64,000 bases of DNA from Oligoflexus tunisiensis (GCF_001748245.1 NZ_BDFO01000001.1:785901-849900); one strand, 5' to 3'. Shown: positions 9,656 through 18,837, numbered from the stretch's first letter. The notes: generated by a model from the sequence alone, not told the origin. Numbers and translations are program-made.

Positions 9656-9771
9656 ACCTGTGATTCACGAGTATGCAACTGCCTGCCTTTGGAGTCTTTC
9701 CCGGCAGTTTAATCGCCCAACAAGCGACTGCCTTGTCAACCAATGTCGAGAGGGGCGATATTCTGATGAAG

Positions 9772-9876
9772 CATCAGATTAAGAGTCGTCTCGAGATCAG
9801 GAGGGCGCATGCTTTCCTGGTGCCAAAACACGGGAGACTGCCGTTTGCTCCCAAGGGAAAGGTATTTCATTGAAGA
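9772..9876 (+). pseudogene. Second relic of the VWA-domain gene 3' end
   Basis: It encodes KSRLEIRRAHAFLVPKHGRL and then PFAPKGKVF, the same C-terminal tail as the fragment ending at 7249. It lies about 120 bp after the decayed nuclease/helicase 5' fragment on the same strand. This suggests that the ancestral locus had the nuclease/helicase gene upstream of a VWA gene and that the middle was deleted. The nucleotide match to the first copy continues past the stop to about 9930. Confidence 0.7.
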
Positions 9877-9890
9877 GTGATGCTGGATTT

Positions 9891-10275
9891 TACCGCTCTG
9901 TGCGTTGCATGGGTTCCGGATAGGCTTTTCAATATACCGAAGTTCAACCGATCGTGATTGACGGCATGACGATTCGGGTACCACTTTTTAAATCACAACT
10001 TCCGATTCGTATCAAGAAGCCCTTGAATTCTGGATTTCCTTCCTCCTTTTGAGCCGTTTCATACACTGATACCAGTGAGGTTATGGAGCGTAAACACACG
10101 ACAGAGGAGGCCTGTCGCGTGATGGGCAAGTAGTGTTGTCGGTCTATAAACCGCGTATACGAAATGACCCCATGCTTAAAAATTAGGATGACCCGATTTT
10201 GGCTAGCAATCTTAACCGTTTAAGGGAGAGCTTTTCCTTCCCTCTCTGACTTTGAGCGCGAGGTTTTTAAGATTC
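9891..10275. other. Intergenic stretch, mostly debris
   Basis: The first ~40 bp belong to the dispersed repeat. The rest holds no recognisable gene or RNA. Confidence 0.5.
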
Positions 10276-10419
10276 ATGCCAAAGATCAAGAAAAAGTTGA
10301 GAAGGAAAGCAAAAAAAATGATGAGGTCCATTACTGCAGTCGCAGGTGTGTACAGCTTACTTAAAGATCTCTGGGGATTTGGTGAGTTTATCTATGAGCT
10401 GATTCAAAACTTCATTTAA
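10276..10419 (+). CDS. Small cationic peptide, 47 aa (hypothetical)
   Basis: A short open frame begins MPKIKKKLRRKAKKMM, giving a highly basic head. A more hydrophobic, aromatic tail follows (VYSLLKDLWGFGEFIYELI), ending at a TAA. A gagg sits 13 nt before the ATG, which is rather far. The basic head plus amphipathic tail could suit a membrane-active peptide or a type I-like toxin, but I recognise no family. It sits in a debris-rich region, so chance is a real alternative. Confidence 0.35.
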   Translation: MPKIKKKLRRKAKKMMRSITAVAGVYSLLKDLWGFGEFIYELIQNFI

Positions 10420-10602
10420 ACGCCTCCATCACAGAACTATGCGCAATTTGCTTCGGGATTCCGGTTTAGATTGCGCAAAGGCTTGCTATAGGGCGCTTGC
10501 ATTCGGATGCAAGCGCCTCGTTGGGTCATACAAAGTTTTGTGCCTGAGCATGCTAAAGAGCTGTCTTAGGAGGGCATCACCGACCGTTCGAAGGGCCCTG
10601 CC

Positions 10603-10938
10603 ATGAGAATGTCCTTTTGCTCTCTGAGCGGTGTACTTTTGCAAGCGGCTGGTATGGTGCAGGCCTTCAATCCCCATCAAGCCCAATTCGGACGTATGGG
10701 CCGTTCGCATGGTGATGCCTCCGTTTTTATCAGCCAGGTTCTGCAGAAAACTGCTGTTGAAATGGATGAGGCCGGTTTCAAGGCGGCTGCCGTCACTGGA
10801 GTTACGATGAGCGTGACATCTCTGCCGCCCAAGCCCATTTTGAGCTTTATTGCTGATCGTCCCTTCTTCCTGGCTCTTCGTGACAGCCAGACAGGTGCAA
10901 TGCTCTTCCAGGAGGTTGTTGCCAATCCCAAGTATTGA
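10603..10938 (+). pseudogene. Serpin C-terminal fragment
   Basis: The 111-residue frame matches the last third of a serpin (serine protease inhibitor). It has a GMVQAFNPHQAQF segment (family: LGM..aFdp..AdF), VFISQVLQKTAVEMDEAGFK leading into the alanine-rich hinge KAAAVTG of the reactive-centre loop, and the family-typical end FIADRPFFLALRD...LFQEVVANP. Complete serpins have about 370 residues, so two thirds are missing. An in-frame stop lies just upstream at 10567-10569. It is most likely a truncated, inactive relic. Confidence 0.7.
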
Positions 10939-11030
10939 AAGCTGCTTGCTGGTCAATCTTGAGACGTCGCTCAACAAGCTGCTGCAGGCCTGCAGCAGCA
11001 TCGCTAGCGACGTGGATGCTTCATGACAAT

Positions 11031-11888
11031 TTACAGCATATTGAAACGCAGCACACAATGAGACTGGTGCATTTGGAGTTGGACCTGAACGATCTCATGG
11101 TGCATTTCATCGAACACGGGTTTGCCAAGTCTCTTGACCACTCTAGGAAGACTCGCGGTCAAGCGAACTCCCTCGTTAGCCAATCTAACCTTGACTTTAC
11201 CGAGCACCTGATTGCAAATCTCACCCGCGAAATCGTGGAGGCTTTCCGGATCGGACGCGGCGCTCTCATCAGCAAGTGTGGCCTGAGCCACCTTTTGGAA
11301 AAACGCTTCATCGAAATCAATAGACAGAGTGCCTTTTGCATCCTGGCCAATAAAGGAAATCAATCCTGTGATCTCCTTATGGGCATGATTGTCTTTGGTC
11401 AATCTCACCTCGCCGATTACGGGATACTGCTGCGTATAGAATTCCAGAATCTCCCGCGTTGCCATGGTAAAGGACGAGATCAACCGGAGATGATAACGCA
11501 GGGACACTTCCGGCTTCTGAGTTTGCTCCCCTATAATTCGCATGAAATCATCAGCATTCATCGGCTTGGCTACAATATTATCGATGACGCTCAGAGGATA
11601 CTCGGTCCAGTCTGTTTCCGTTGCAGCTGCTTCATCGAAGAGGAGGATGCGGGTCCTTTCCCCATGCGCTTTGAGCCACTTCAACTGGTCGGAATCCAGT
11701 TTTTTTCCCTCATCGGAGCTGAGAAGGATAATATCGTAGAGCTGGTCTGTTGTCTGACCGAGCCGGTCGTCCAATCCAGCACCTAGAGATAGATCGAGTT
11801 GTCCATCCAGATTTTTCTTCAGAGCGGATCCCCATCTCTGGTCAGCGCCGACAAGTAGAATTTTCTTTTTTTGCAAAACCAAGCTCAT
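11031..11888 (-). CDS. Degenerate receiver domain fused to CheX-like phosphatase domain
   Basis: A 285-residue protein, taken from the ATG at 11888 (MSLVLQKKKILLVG). Residues ~9-120 have a receiver fold. The phospho-acceptor position reads DIILLSSDEG, with no Asp after the hydrophobic strand, while the late Lys (IVAKP) is kept, so it is probably not phosphorylated. The C-terminal ~150 residues match CheC/CheX/FliY phosphatase domains, including the E-x-x-N signature in DFAGEICNQVLG. The domain could dephosphorylate CheY-type regulators. The reading frame stays open upstream into an IS91-like transposase remnant, giving a spurious longer ORF to 12449. ATG 11900 is an alternative start. Confidence 0.75.
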   Translation of the reverse strand: MSLVLQKKKILLVGADQRWGSALKKNLDGQLDLSLGAGLDDRLGQTTDQLYDIILLSSDEGKKLDSDQLKWLKAHGERTRILLFDEAAATETDWTEYPLSVIDNIVAKPMNADDFMRIIGEQTQKPEVSLRYHLRLISSFTMATREILEFYTQQYPVIGEVRLTKDNHAHKEITGLISFIGQDAKGTLSIDFDEAFFQKVAQATLADESAASDPESLHDFAGEICNQVLGKVKVRLANEGVRLTASLPRVVKRLGKPVFDEMHHEIVQVQLQMHQSHCVLRFNML

Positions 11889-12063
11889 TCTCCAGTCCAT
11901 TGTGCTCAGAAAAAGTTGCCCACGGCCTTTGGCCTGTGCCTTCGCTCTATTATGAATCGGATGCGACGCACAAAACCTTAGGAGGAACTTAACACGGATC
12001 TGTTCCAGGCGGATGGCAAGGATGATCCGGATTTGACTCGCATATGGCGCATTCGCCGATCTT

Positions 12064-12449
12064 TTAATAGGCCATCCAATAGCGAGGTTCGAAGGGGACT
12101 GATAAAACCCAGTGCCTCGTTGGAACAAATGGGATAACATTGTCCGCGAGATAAATGGAACGTTCCGGCGACCAGCACAGGACGGACAAAAACCTCGACA
12201 TTTGCAGCTAAATGGCTCAATAATTGAGTGGATGCAATCGTCACATTTGAGTCTGACAAATCCCTCGGATAAAATGCCGCAGCTTAAAAATTTGTCAAAC
12301 TCGCGCCTTATAAAATCTGGTAACGCCTTTCGATCGGAATCCCCGGCGATTGTATCAAAAAAAGTTTGGGAATGCTCCTCCAGAACCTTATAGAGTATGG
12401 TTTGCTCTGGCTCATGTCTTTTATATTCTGCATAGGATGTCTTTGCCAT
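12064..12449 (-). pseudogene. IS91-family transposase remnant (N-terminal zinc-binding part)
   Basis: The N-terminus reads CDDC, then SCKCRGFCPSCAGRR, the zinc-binding domain of IS91-type transposases. The expected continuation VPTRHWVLSVPFEPRYWMAY is present but in a different reading frame, followed immediately by a stop at 12064-12066. A frameshift therefore separates the two parts. The catalytic HUH/Tyr domain is absent. By chance the first frame stays open into the receiver/CheX gene downstream, creating a false fusion. Confidence 0.75.
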
Positions 12450-12578
12450 AACCCTGGAAGAATTATTCGTCCGGGAAGAATATTGGCACTGACATTTTCA
12501 ACGATTCAAAGACTTCGCATATTCGTAGGCATTACATATGCAGTTTTCAAAGAACAATTGATTCCATAAAACTCTTGT

Positions 12579-14210
12579 CTAGGCCGATCGAGCTTTATCA
12601 TATCTGACGTATTTTTTGATGCGATCAATCTCATTGGGCGGGGCGGCCTGCCAATTCCAGGGCAAAAGGCTATCGAGGCGGGATATCTGGTGACCTTCAT
12701 TGAGTCTGATCGTGATATCGGTCAGATAGTCCTCGGGACAGATCATGTACAGTCTGCAGGTCGCGATGATTGTATAGTAGACTTCGAGGGCAACGCTGCC
12801 GGAGCGAGCCTGCGTAAATAAGTGATTTTTCTGGCAGAGCTTTGGAAGCCTTAGAGCCCGCTCCACCCGGTTATTGTCTGGCCAGACTTTCGGATCTTCT
12901 AAAAAATAGCAAAGCTTCTGCCAATGGCGGTTCAAATAGCCAATGGCCTTGCCAAGGGTAGACCTTGGAGGCGGATCGAAAGAATTGGCCCGCTCTTTGA
13001 TCCTGTCCATAATAGGCCGAGACTCGCTGTCTCGAACGACCAAAAGTTGATCGCCGGTAACCCCCTTCGCTCTTGCCCGATGTTCGATACCATAAAGCTC
13101 TGATATGAGCTTGATCACTTCAAGCGACTGCTTTGGAAATGACAGGAGAGAATGAAAGAAATAACGGCGCAGGTGCGCAAGGCATCCGGCATGATCTTTG
13201 TTTAAAAGTTTATTGTCGTAGATGTTGAGCCCATCAGTTTGCAACACACCAGGACCGGTTCCAATCAGGTCTGCTACAACCTTACGATTGCGGCCATCCT
13301 TGGCCTGGTAGCTGACAGCTTTGTCCGATACAAACGAAAATAGAAACGAAGTCTTGCGCTGACCACTTTCAAAATGTCTGAGCGGAGACTCATCGACATT
13401 TAGATACTCTTCTTTCAGATTTAGTTCGTGAATTCTTTGTGCAAGTGAACTCAAAAGAATGCTGCGTCTTTCGAGGGCGCGATTCAGAGTCGATCTGTCA
13501 AGATCAAGCCCCTCATAGGTCATCATCCTTCGTTGCCTATACAGCGGCAGAGATATATCAAATTTATCAAGAGCGAGCCGTGATACAAACCGGGGGCTAA
13601 ATTTAGAGCCCTCGGCGGCTCTGATCGAAGCTGGCATTCTAAGAGTCGTCGAGCCGCAACTGCAGGAGCCCTTGTGCAAGTTAACAGTTCGCTTGACGAA
13701 CCTTGATGGATGCACGTCAATCTCAACGGCTTCACGGTACTTGCCTTGATCTTTGATCTCGCCTCTGCACTCAGGGCAGATGATCCCTTGAGGAATTTTA
13801 GCAGTCCGCTGCTTGTGGGCCATCTTATCGACTGCTGGAGTCGATCGCTCTTTCAAGTCCCTTGCCAGCCTTCGAGCCTCGGCCTGGAGCTCCCGGAGCC
13901 TGGCTTTGGATTTCTCTGCGGAATCAGAAAGAGCTGCCTTTTCAGCTGCTGGTTTCGGTGATTTTTTATCCTCAGGGACAGCCTCGCTGGAGCCTTGGTA
14001 TAGCTGGCGATTAGCCGCACCCAGCTTGCCTTTGGCAAATGACAGCTCAGATTTGCAAAACTCCAGCGCTGAAGCCATATCAAGTATAAGCCGCATGAGA
14101 TCCGATTTGATAAGGCAAGGAGCCTCGTTTCTTGCCCTATAAATCAGGTTATCAATGTCTGGATAAGATTTCATGCGGCAGAGAATAATGATGTAAGATT
14201 CGAGAATCAA
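12579..14210 (-). CDS. tnpC: IS66 family transposase TnpC
   Basis: DDE transposase of 543 aa, close to the usual IS66 length. The order is an N-terminal coiled segment, a zinc-finger region with CPEC and CSCG pairs (about residues 140-190), and the catalytic core. Core motifs include LNVDESPLRHF, VLQTDGLNIYDN and the C-terminal DNNRVERALR, which is a family hallmark. The frame begins with TTG at 14210 overlapping the tnpB stop (TTGA), which suggests translational coupling. An ATG at 14174 is the alternative. The frame is intact. Confidence 0.9.
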   Translation of the reverse strand: MILESYIIILCRMKSYPDIDNLIYRARNEAPCLIKSDLMRLILDMASALEFCKSELSFAKGKLGAANRQLYQGSSEAVPEDKKSPKPAAEKAALSDSAEKSKARLRELQAEARRLARDLKERSTPAVDKMAHKQRTAKIPQGIICPECRGEIKDQGKYREAVEIDVHPSRFVKRTVNLHKGSCSCGSTTLRMPASIRAAEGSKFSPRFVSRLALDKFDISLPLYRQRRMMTYEGLDLDRSTLNRALERRSILLSSLAQRIHELNLKEEYLNVDESPLRHFESGQRKTSFLFSFVSDKAVSYQAKDGRNRKVVADLIGTGPGVLQTDGLNIYDNKLLNKDHAGCLAHLRRYFFHSLLSFPKQSLEVIKLISELYGIEHRARAKGVTGDQLLVVRDSESRPIMDRIKERANSFDPPPRSTLGKAIGYLNRHWQKLCYFLEDPKVWPDNNRVERALRLPKLCQKNHLFTQARSGSVALEVYYTIIATCRLYMICPEDYLTDITIRLNEGHQISRLDSLLPWNWQAAPPNEIDRIKKYVRYDKARSA

Positions 14211-14575
14211 TGGGAGTTAACCCTCATTTTAGGCTGCCATGGTTTGGGCTTGATGATCGGGTCTAAATTTCCGCCTTCCAAAAGTAGTGCCAGCTCTGTC
14301 GGCGCGATTTCACAGGAGTTCTGATTTTCATCGATATTTGGATATTTGAACTGGCCATTTTCGAGGCGCTTGTAGAACAGGCAGCTGCCGCTTCCGTCAT
14401 AATAGGCCACTTTCGCCAAGCTGCGATTCCGGTTAAAAAAGACAAAGAAAGTCCCGGACCTCGGATCCAAATGCAACTCAGAGTCCACCAGCGCAAATAG
14501 TCGATCCATCCCCCAGCGGCCATCAATGGTATTCCGATAGAGAAAAATTTTGATTTGACTCGTTGATATAAACAT
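14207..14575 (-). CDS. tnpB: IS66 accessory protein TnpB
   Basis: A 122-residue protein of the IS66 Orf2 family. Conserved elements are IDGRWGMDRLFAL, LDPRSGTFFVFFNR, and YYDGSGSCLFYKRLENGQF. It lies directly between tnpA (1-nt overlap) and tnpC (4-nt overlap). TnpB is required with TnpA and TnpC for IS66 transposition, although its biochemical role is unclear. The frame is intact. Confidence 0.9.
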   Translation of the reverse strand: MFISTSQIKIFLYRNTIDGRWGMDRLFALVDSELHLDPRSGTFFVFFNRNRSLAKVAYYDGSGSCLFYKRLENGQFKYPNIDENQNSCEIAPTELALLLEGGNLDPIIKPKPWQPKMRVNSH

Positions 14576-14969
14576 TAGACAGCCCCATGAACGATAGCTC
14601 TGAGTGACGAAAACAGTTCTGCCTCTCCCAGAGCCGCTGGGATACTGACTTCAATAATGCGAACCCTCAGCTCTCCATCATTTGCCACGGTCCGATCTGC
14701 ATTTTCCTGTGGTTTAAGTTCGACAAAGTTCGGCGGGTCGGTTTTTATCTTGTCTTTTGCTTTAGCTTGTTGACGCTCTTGAACCACTTGTCGGCGCAAC
14801 TTGTGGATATCCCAATCATGGATGCCATCCTGCTTGGGGTCAAGCTTGGATTCGCTTTAAAGTATTCAATGGCAGCATCTTTAAGCTTTTTCGGATACTT
14901 GATTCTGGCTGGATGGCCTGCCTTGGCTTTGGCCTCACGGAATGATTCTGCAAGCGATTCGATGGTCAT
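14575..14969 (-). CDS. tnpA: IS66 TnpA, encoded in two overlapping frames
   Basis: The upstream frame (14969 to 14745, 74 aa) holds the helix-turn-helix: LTPSRMASMIGISTSCADKW. It ends at a TAA. The C-terminal part, with the family-typical FVELKP and a terminal hydrophobic helix, continues in the -1 frame (overlap about 14799-14745, ending 14575). An A-rich stretch (aaagcaaaagacaag) lies in the overlap. Either a -1 programmed frameshift produces the full protein or the gene carries an indel. I recorded the whole span as one gene. Confidence 0.6.
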
Positions 14970-15423
14970 GATAACTCCTGTAACTTTTGATCACATACTA
15001 TCAGACCTGACTTTGATGGCTAGTCCCACGAAGATGCAACGCATTCCCAAAAATAAAAACATGTTAGGTGATGGCATTCTAGATTTGAGGTCTCTGCAAT
15101 CTTCATTTTAAGTATTTTTAGCCTATTATCGAAATTTTCCACATCGTTAGACTGACATTTGCGCGCGATACATTTTGACCACAAAAACGATAAATGTGGT
15201 AAAAATGTATCAATGTTCCATGCAACTATCCTTAAATATTGGATAAAGTAGCTAGATCTTATCATTGTAGAGATAAAGGCCACCCCTCTTAAACCGGTAA
15301 AAATTTCTGAACCACGAATTTTCGCAAGAAAAGCTCCGATATATCTGAAGCATGGGCAGGGCTGTCTGGGTGAAAAGGATCATCTGGCTGCCAGCTGCTC
15401 ATGTCCGCAGCATCGGAGACAGC
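14970..15423. other. Intergenic stretch upstream of nuclease/helicase
   Basis: No gene is recognised between the IS66 tnpA start and the nuclease/helicase. The last ~130 bp (from about 15292) are duplicated at 9397-9527, so they probably include the promoter of the ancestral locus. Confidence 0.5.
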
Positions 15424-18400
15424 ATGCGCTATGTAGGAAGCCAACTCGTATTCTCACCCTCTGATCTTTGTACTTTTGCAGAGTCTGAGTTCGCTTCGTG
15501 GATGGATCGATGCGAGAAAGAATCTCCTGGGCGCTTTCCCAAAGACCCCACTGACGAAATGATGAAGATTCTACAGGGTAAAGGACAAGCCCACGAAGCG
15601 GCAATTCTCCAGAAGTTCCAAAACCAAGGTCGAAATATAGCTGACCTGAGCAAGGGTTCGGTTGAAGATACAATCCTGACGATGAAGGCAGGGGTGGAAG
15701 TCATCTATCAAGCGCCGCTGGCCTTTGAGCAGTTTGCGGGGCGTGCTGATTTCTTAATCAGAGTGGCAGGTCGGTCGAAGCTGGGCGATTACCATTATGA
15801 GGTTTGGGATTGTAAGCTCTCCCGGAGTACCAAGCCCGCTTCTTTGATTCAGCTCTGCGCTTATGTCAACATGTTTGAGACTATCCAGGGCAGGCACCCG
15901 GAGCGTATTGGTGTGATCCTGGGCATAGGGGAAGAGAAAGCCTATCGAACCCATGACTCCTACTTTTATTATTTTGCCCTTAAGAAGCGCTTTCTGGAGT
16001 TCCAGGATCAATTTTCCTTGGATCAGGTCCCAGATCCGATTCAGTCTCATTCCTTTGGTTCATGGGAGACCGCTGCCAAACAAATTCTTGCTGAGAAGGA
16101 TTCCGTGTTCCAGGTGGCTCGCATGACACGGATGCAGACCAGGCGTCTGGCAGCAGCAGGCGTCCATACCATGGCCCAGCTGGGGCAATTGAAAGACACC
16201 AGTGTGCCGGGGATAGCTCCTGATGTCGTGCGGCGTCTGGTCAAACAGTGCCGGATCCAGATCCGCTCGAGGGGGAAGGTGATCCCGGACTGTGAATTGG
16301 TGTCAGGGGGTGAGGAGGCACTGTCCCAATTGCCTCCGGCTGACCCCGGGGACCTCTTCTTCGATATGGAGGGGTTCCCGCTTGTGATCAACGGGCTCGA
16401 GTACCTTTGGGGGTACGTGTCCCTGGATGCCTCGAAGCCCCGTTTTGAATGTATCTGGGCCCATGATGCCACCGAGGAGCGGGAGGCGCTGAAACGATTT
16501 GTGGAGCTGGTCCATGAGCGCTGGCTCAAACATCCCCAAATGCACGTGTATCACTATGCTTCCTATGAGACCAGGGCCCTCAATTATCTGGCCCAACGCT
16601 ATGGGTGCAGTGAAGCGAAGCTTGATGACCTGCTGCGTAATAATGTCTTCGTTGATCTTTATCAAATCGTTCGGAATTCTTTTGTGATCGGCGCCGATAG
16701 CTATTCGATCAAGGTGGTGGAGCACCTTTATAGGCCTCACCGCAATACGGACGTCGCGAATGCTGCTGCCTCGGTTGTGTACTACCAGAACTGGCTTGAT
16801 GCGTCGGCATTGGGGCTGCCTTCGGCGGCTGAGATACTCGAGGACATCCGGAAGTACAATGAAGACGACTGTCAGTCGACCTATGAGCTCACGGTCTGGC
16901 TCCGCAAGCAAATGGAGCAGAACGGGATCCGTTCGAAGCCCCTGCCTGAAATAAAGGGACCCGAACCTGAGGAAGCCGAAGTCCAGGAGCTTATTAAGAA
17001 ATTGGACGGGATGGGTGAGATTGGTACGCTTCTCAGCCAGCTGCTTTTCTATCACAAACGCGAGATGCGCTGTGAGTATTGGGAATACTTCGCCCGCTTT
17101 GAGATGGCGTCTGAAGAACTCTACGATGATCCGGCTTGTATAGCGGGATTGGTGCATGATGGGAAAAGTCCCGAAAAGGTCGCACGAAGCCTCGTGTATA
17201 CCTTCAAGTTTGACCCGGCTCAGGATGTTAAAGCTCAGGCGGACGACACGTTCTGCTTAAAGCATGATCGAGACTTCAAGGTCACGCTCGTTGAATTGAA
17301 CCAGGAGTCCGGTATCGTGCGGTTCAAGACAAGTTCGAAAGGGGCTTTGCCAGAAGTATTGGACCTTTTGCCTCAACCGCCAAGACCCAATCAGTTTGAA
17401 AAGATCATACGCGAATACGCGAAGGCCCATGTTGAGGGTTCACGCCACAAGGCGCTTGATGATTTCCTTAACCGACAAAGCCCACGTCTTAAGAATGGCG
17501 CCCGTCTGCCTGTAAGCGCAGCCTTAACAACCGTCGAGGCTATTATTCAGGTGATATGCGGGATGGATGAGACTTCGTTGGTCATTCAAGGCCCGCCGGG
17601 AGCTGGGAAGACCTATACCGGCAGCCGGGCCATCGCCGAACTTTGCCGACGGGGCAAGCGGATCGGTATCATGTCCAATAGCCACAAGGCGATTGATAAC
17701 CTGCTGGCTGAAGCCGCTCGATGTTTAAAGAGCGAGCCGACGGTTGGAAAGATCATCAAGATCGGACAGCCGGTCTCAGAAATGGAGATTGAGCTCGTTC
17801 GCAGTGGTTCCGGGTTGAATGATTTTGATTCTATTGCCCTGGTTGGGGGGACGGTCTATGCATTTGCCAGTGATAACTTCAGAGATCAGTTTGATTACCT
17901 GTTTATTGATGAGGCGAGTCAGGTATGCGTCGCCAACCTTATCGCTGCCTCGGCTTCTGCGAAAAACTTTGTATTTCTTGGTGATCAGATGCAGCTGGCC
18001 CAGCCCGCGAAAGGGAGTCATCCAGGTGACAGCGGGCTTTCATGTTTGGACTATTACCTCAAGGGTCTGACCACTGTACCGTTGGATAAGGGTGTCTTCC
18101 TGCCCATTACAAGACGTCTCCATCCGAGTATCTGCCGGTTCATTTCTGATGCGGTTTACGAAGGTCGCCTGAACCACCATCCATGTACCAATACCCGAAT
18201 GCTTGTTCCAAACGGCACGGAGGCCCTCGTACAGTCCATAAGTGGTATTCATTACCTGCCAGTGCACCACAGTGGCAATCGACAAAGCAGCGAAGAGGAG
18301 GCCCAGCTCATCCACAAGGTCGTTAAAGAACTTTTACATATGGGCTTTGTGGAAAACCAGAGCGGAGCATCTCAGCGCGCTCTTACAAAGAATGACATCC

Positions 18401-18750
18401 TTATAGTGTCCCCCTACAATTTGCAGGTTAGACTTCTGCAAAGTAAGCTGGGCCGTGAATTTCGAATCGCTAGTGTGGACAAGTTCCAGGGTCAGGAGGC
18501 TCCGGTCGTCATCTTATCACTTGGTGCCAGTAGCTCGCATGAAGCTCCACGGGGCGTAGAGTTCATATTCAATCGAAACCGACTTAATGTAGCGCTGAGC
18601 CGTGCCCAGTGCCTGGCCATTGTTGTCGGGAACCCGGCATTGGCTTCAGGGTTTGTCAAAAGTCCTGACCAGATGTGCCTTGTCAACTTTTTCTGTAGAA
18701 TCGTTCTGAACAATGAGGTTGTTGATTGGAAGGAGACAGAGGCTGCATGA
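15424..18750 (+). CDS. TM0106-type RecB-like nuclease / RNase H-like / superfamily 1 helicase
   Basis: A protein of about 1,108 aa. I chose ATG 15424 because ggag precedes it and this start is preserved in the duplicate at 9528. The frame is open to 15352. The N-terminal third is a RecB-family nuclease (VWDCKLSRSTKPASLIQLCAYV region, about residues 135-160). An RNase H-like domain follows (FFDMEGFPLV, near residue 320). The C-terminal half is an SF1 helicase with Walker A QGPPGAGKTYTG, Walker B FIDEASQ, and motifs VDKFQGQEAPVVIL and NRLNVALSRAQ. Such proteins are thought to act in DNA repair or defence against foreign DNA. It is flanked by mobile elements and toxin-antitoxin genes, and partial decayed copies lie upstream. 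Confidence 0.85.
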   Translation: MRYVGSQLVFSPSDLCTFAESEFASWMDRCEKESPGRFPKDPTDEMMKILQGKGQAHEAAILQKFQNQGRNIADLSKGSVEDTILTMKAGVEVIYQAPLAFEQFAGRADFLIRVAGRSKLGDYHYEVWDCKLSRSTKPASLIQLCAYVNMFETIQGRHPERIGVILGIGEEKAYRTHDSYFYYFALKKRFLEFQDQFSLDQVPDPIQSHSFGSWETAAKQILAEKDSVFQVARMTRMQTRRLAAAGVHTMAQLGQLKDTSVPGIAPDVVRRLVKQCRIQIRSRGKVIPDCELVSGGEEALSQLPPADPGDLFFDMEGFPLVINGLEYLWGYVSLDASKPRFECIWAHDATEEREALKRFVELVHERWLKHPQMHVYHYASYETRALNYLAQRYGCSEAKLDDLLRNNVFVDLYQIVRNSFVIGADSYSIKVVEHLYRPHRNTDVANAAASVVYYQNWLDASALGLPSAAEILEDIRKYNEDDCQSTYELTVWLRKQMEQNGIRSKPLPEIKGPEPEEAEVQELIKKLDGMGEIGTLLSQLLFYHKREMRCEYWEYFARFEMASEELYDDPACIAGLVHDGKSPEKVARSLVYTFKFDPAQDVKAQADDTFCLKHDRDFKVTLVELNQESGIVRFKTSSKGALPEVLDLLPQPPRPNQFEKIIREYAKAHVEGSRHKALDDFLNRQSPRLKNGARLPVSAALTTVEAIIQVICGMDETSLVIQGPPGAGKTYTGSRAIAELCRRGKRIGIMSNSHKAIDNLLAEAARCLKSEPTVGKIIKIGQPVSEMEIELVRSGSGLNDFDSIALVGGTVYAFASDNFRDQFDYLFIDEASQVCVANLIAASASAKNFVFLGDQMQLAQPAKGSHPGDSGLSCLDYYLKGLTTVPLDKGVFLPITRRLHPSICRFISDAVYEGRLNHHPCTNTRMLVPNGTEALVQSISGIHYLPVHHSGNRQSSEEEAQLIHKVVKELLHMGFVENQSGASQRALTKNDILIVSPYNLQVRLLQSKLGREFRIASVDKFQGQEAPVVILSLGASSSHEAPRGVEFIFNRNRLNVALSRAQCLAIVVGNPALASGFVKSPDQMCLVNFFCRIVLNNEVVDWKETEAA

Positions 18751-18837
18751 GTTGGTTTGCAGTATATGTCTCCTGAATATCAGCAGAGGCTAGGTCAAAT
18801 ATCTCTGAGTCCTCTTCGTCTTCATTTTCGGGGAACT

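Larger units (their letters stand above)
12579..14969 (-). mobile_element. IS66-family insertion sequence
   Basis: Three consecutive minus-strand genes in the order tnpA, tnpB, tnpC identify an IS66-type element. The coordinates cover only the coding part. I could not find convincing terminal inverted repeats or an 8-bp target duplication by eye, so true ends lie outside these limits, within 12450-12578 and 14970-15290. The tnpA gene is split between two frames. Confidence 0.8.

Noticed and set aside
10486..11058. 190-codon minus-strand open frame
   Set aside because: It is the antisense of the serpin fragment, which has clear family similarity on the plus strand.
12450..15290. Terminal inverted repeats of the IS66 element
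   Set aside because: I compared both flanks by eye and found no convincing inverted pair or target duplication.
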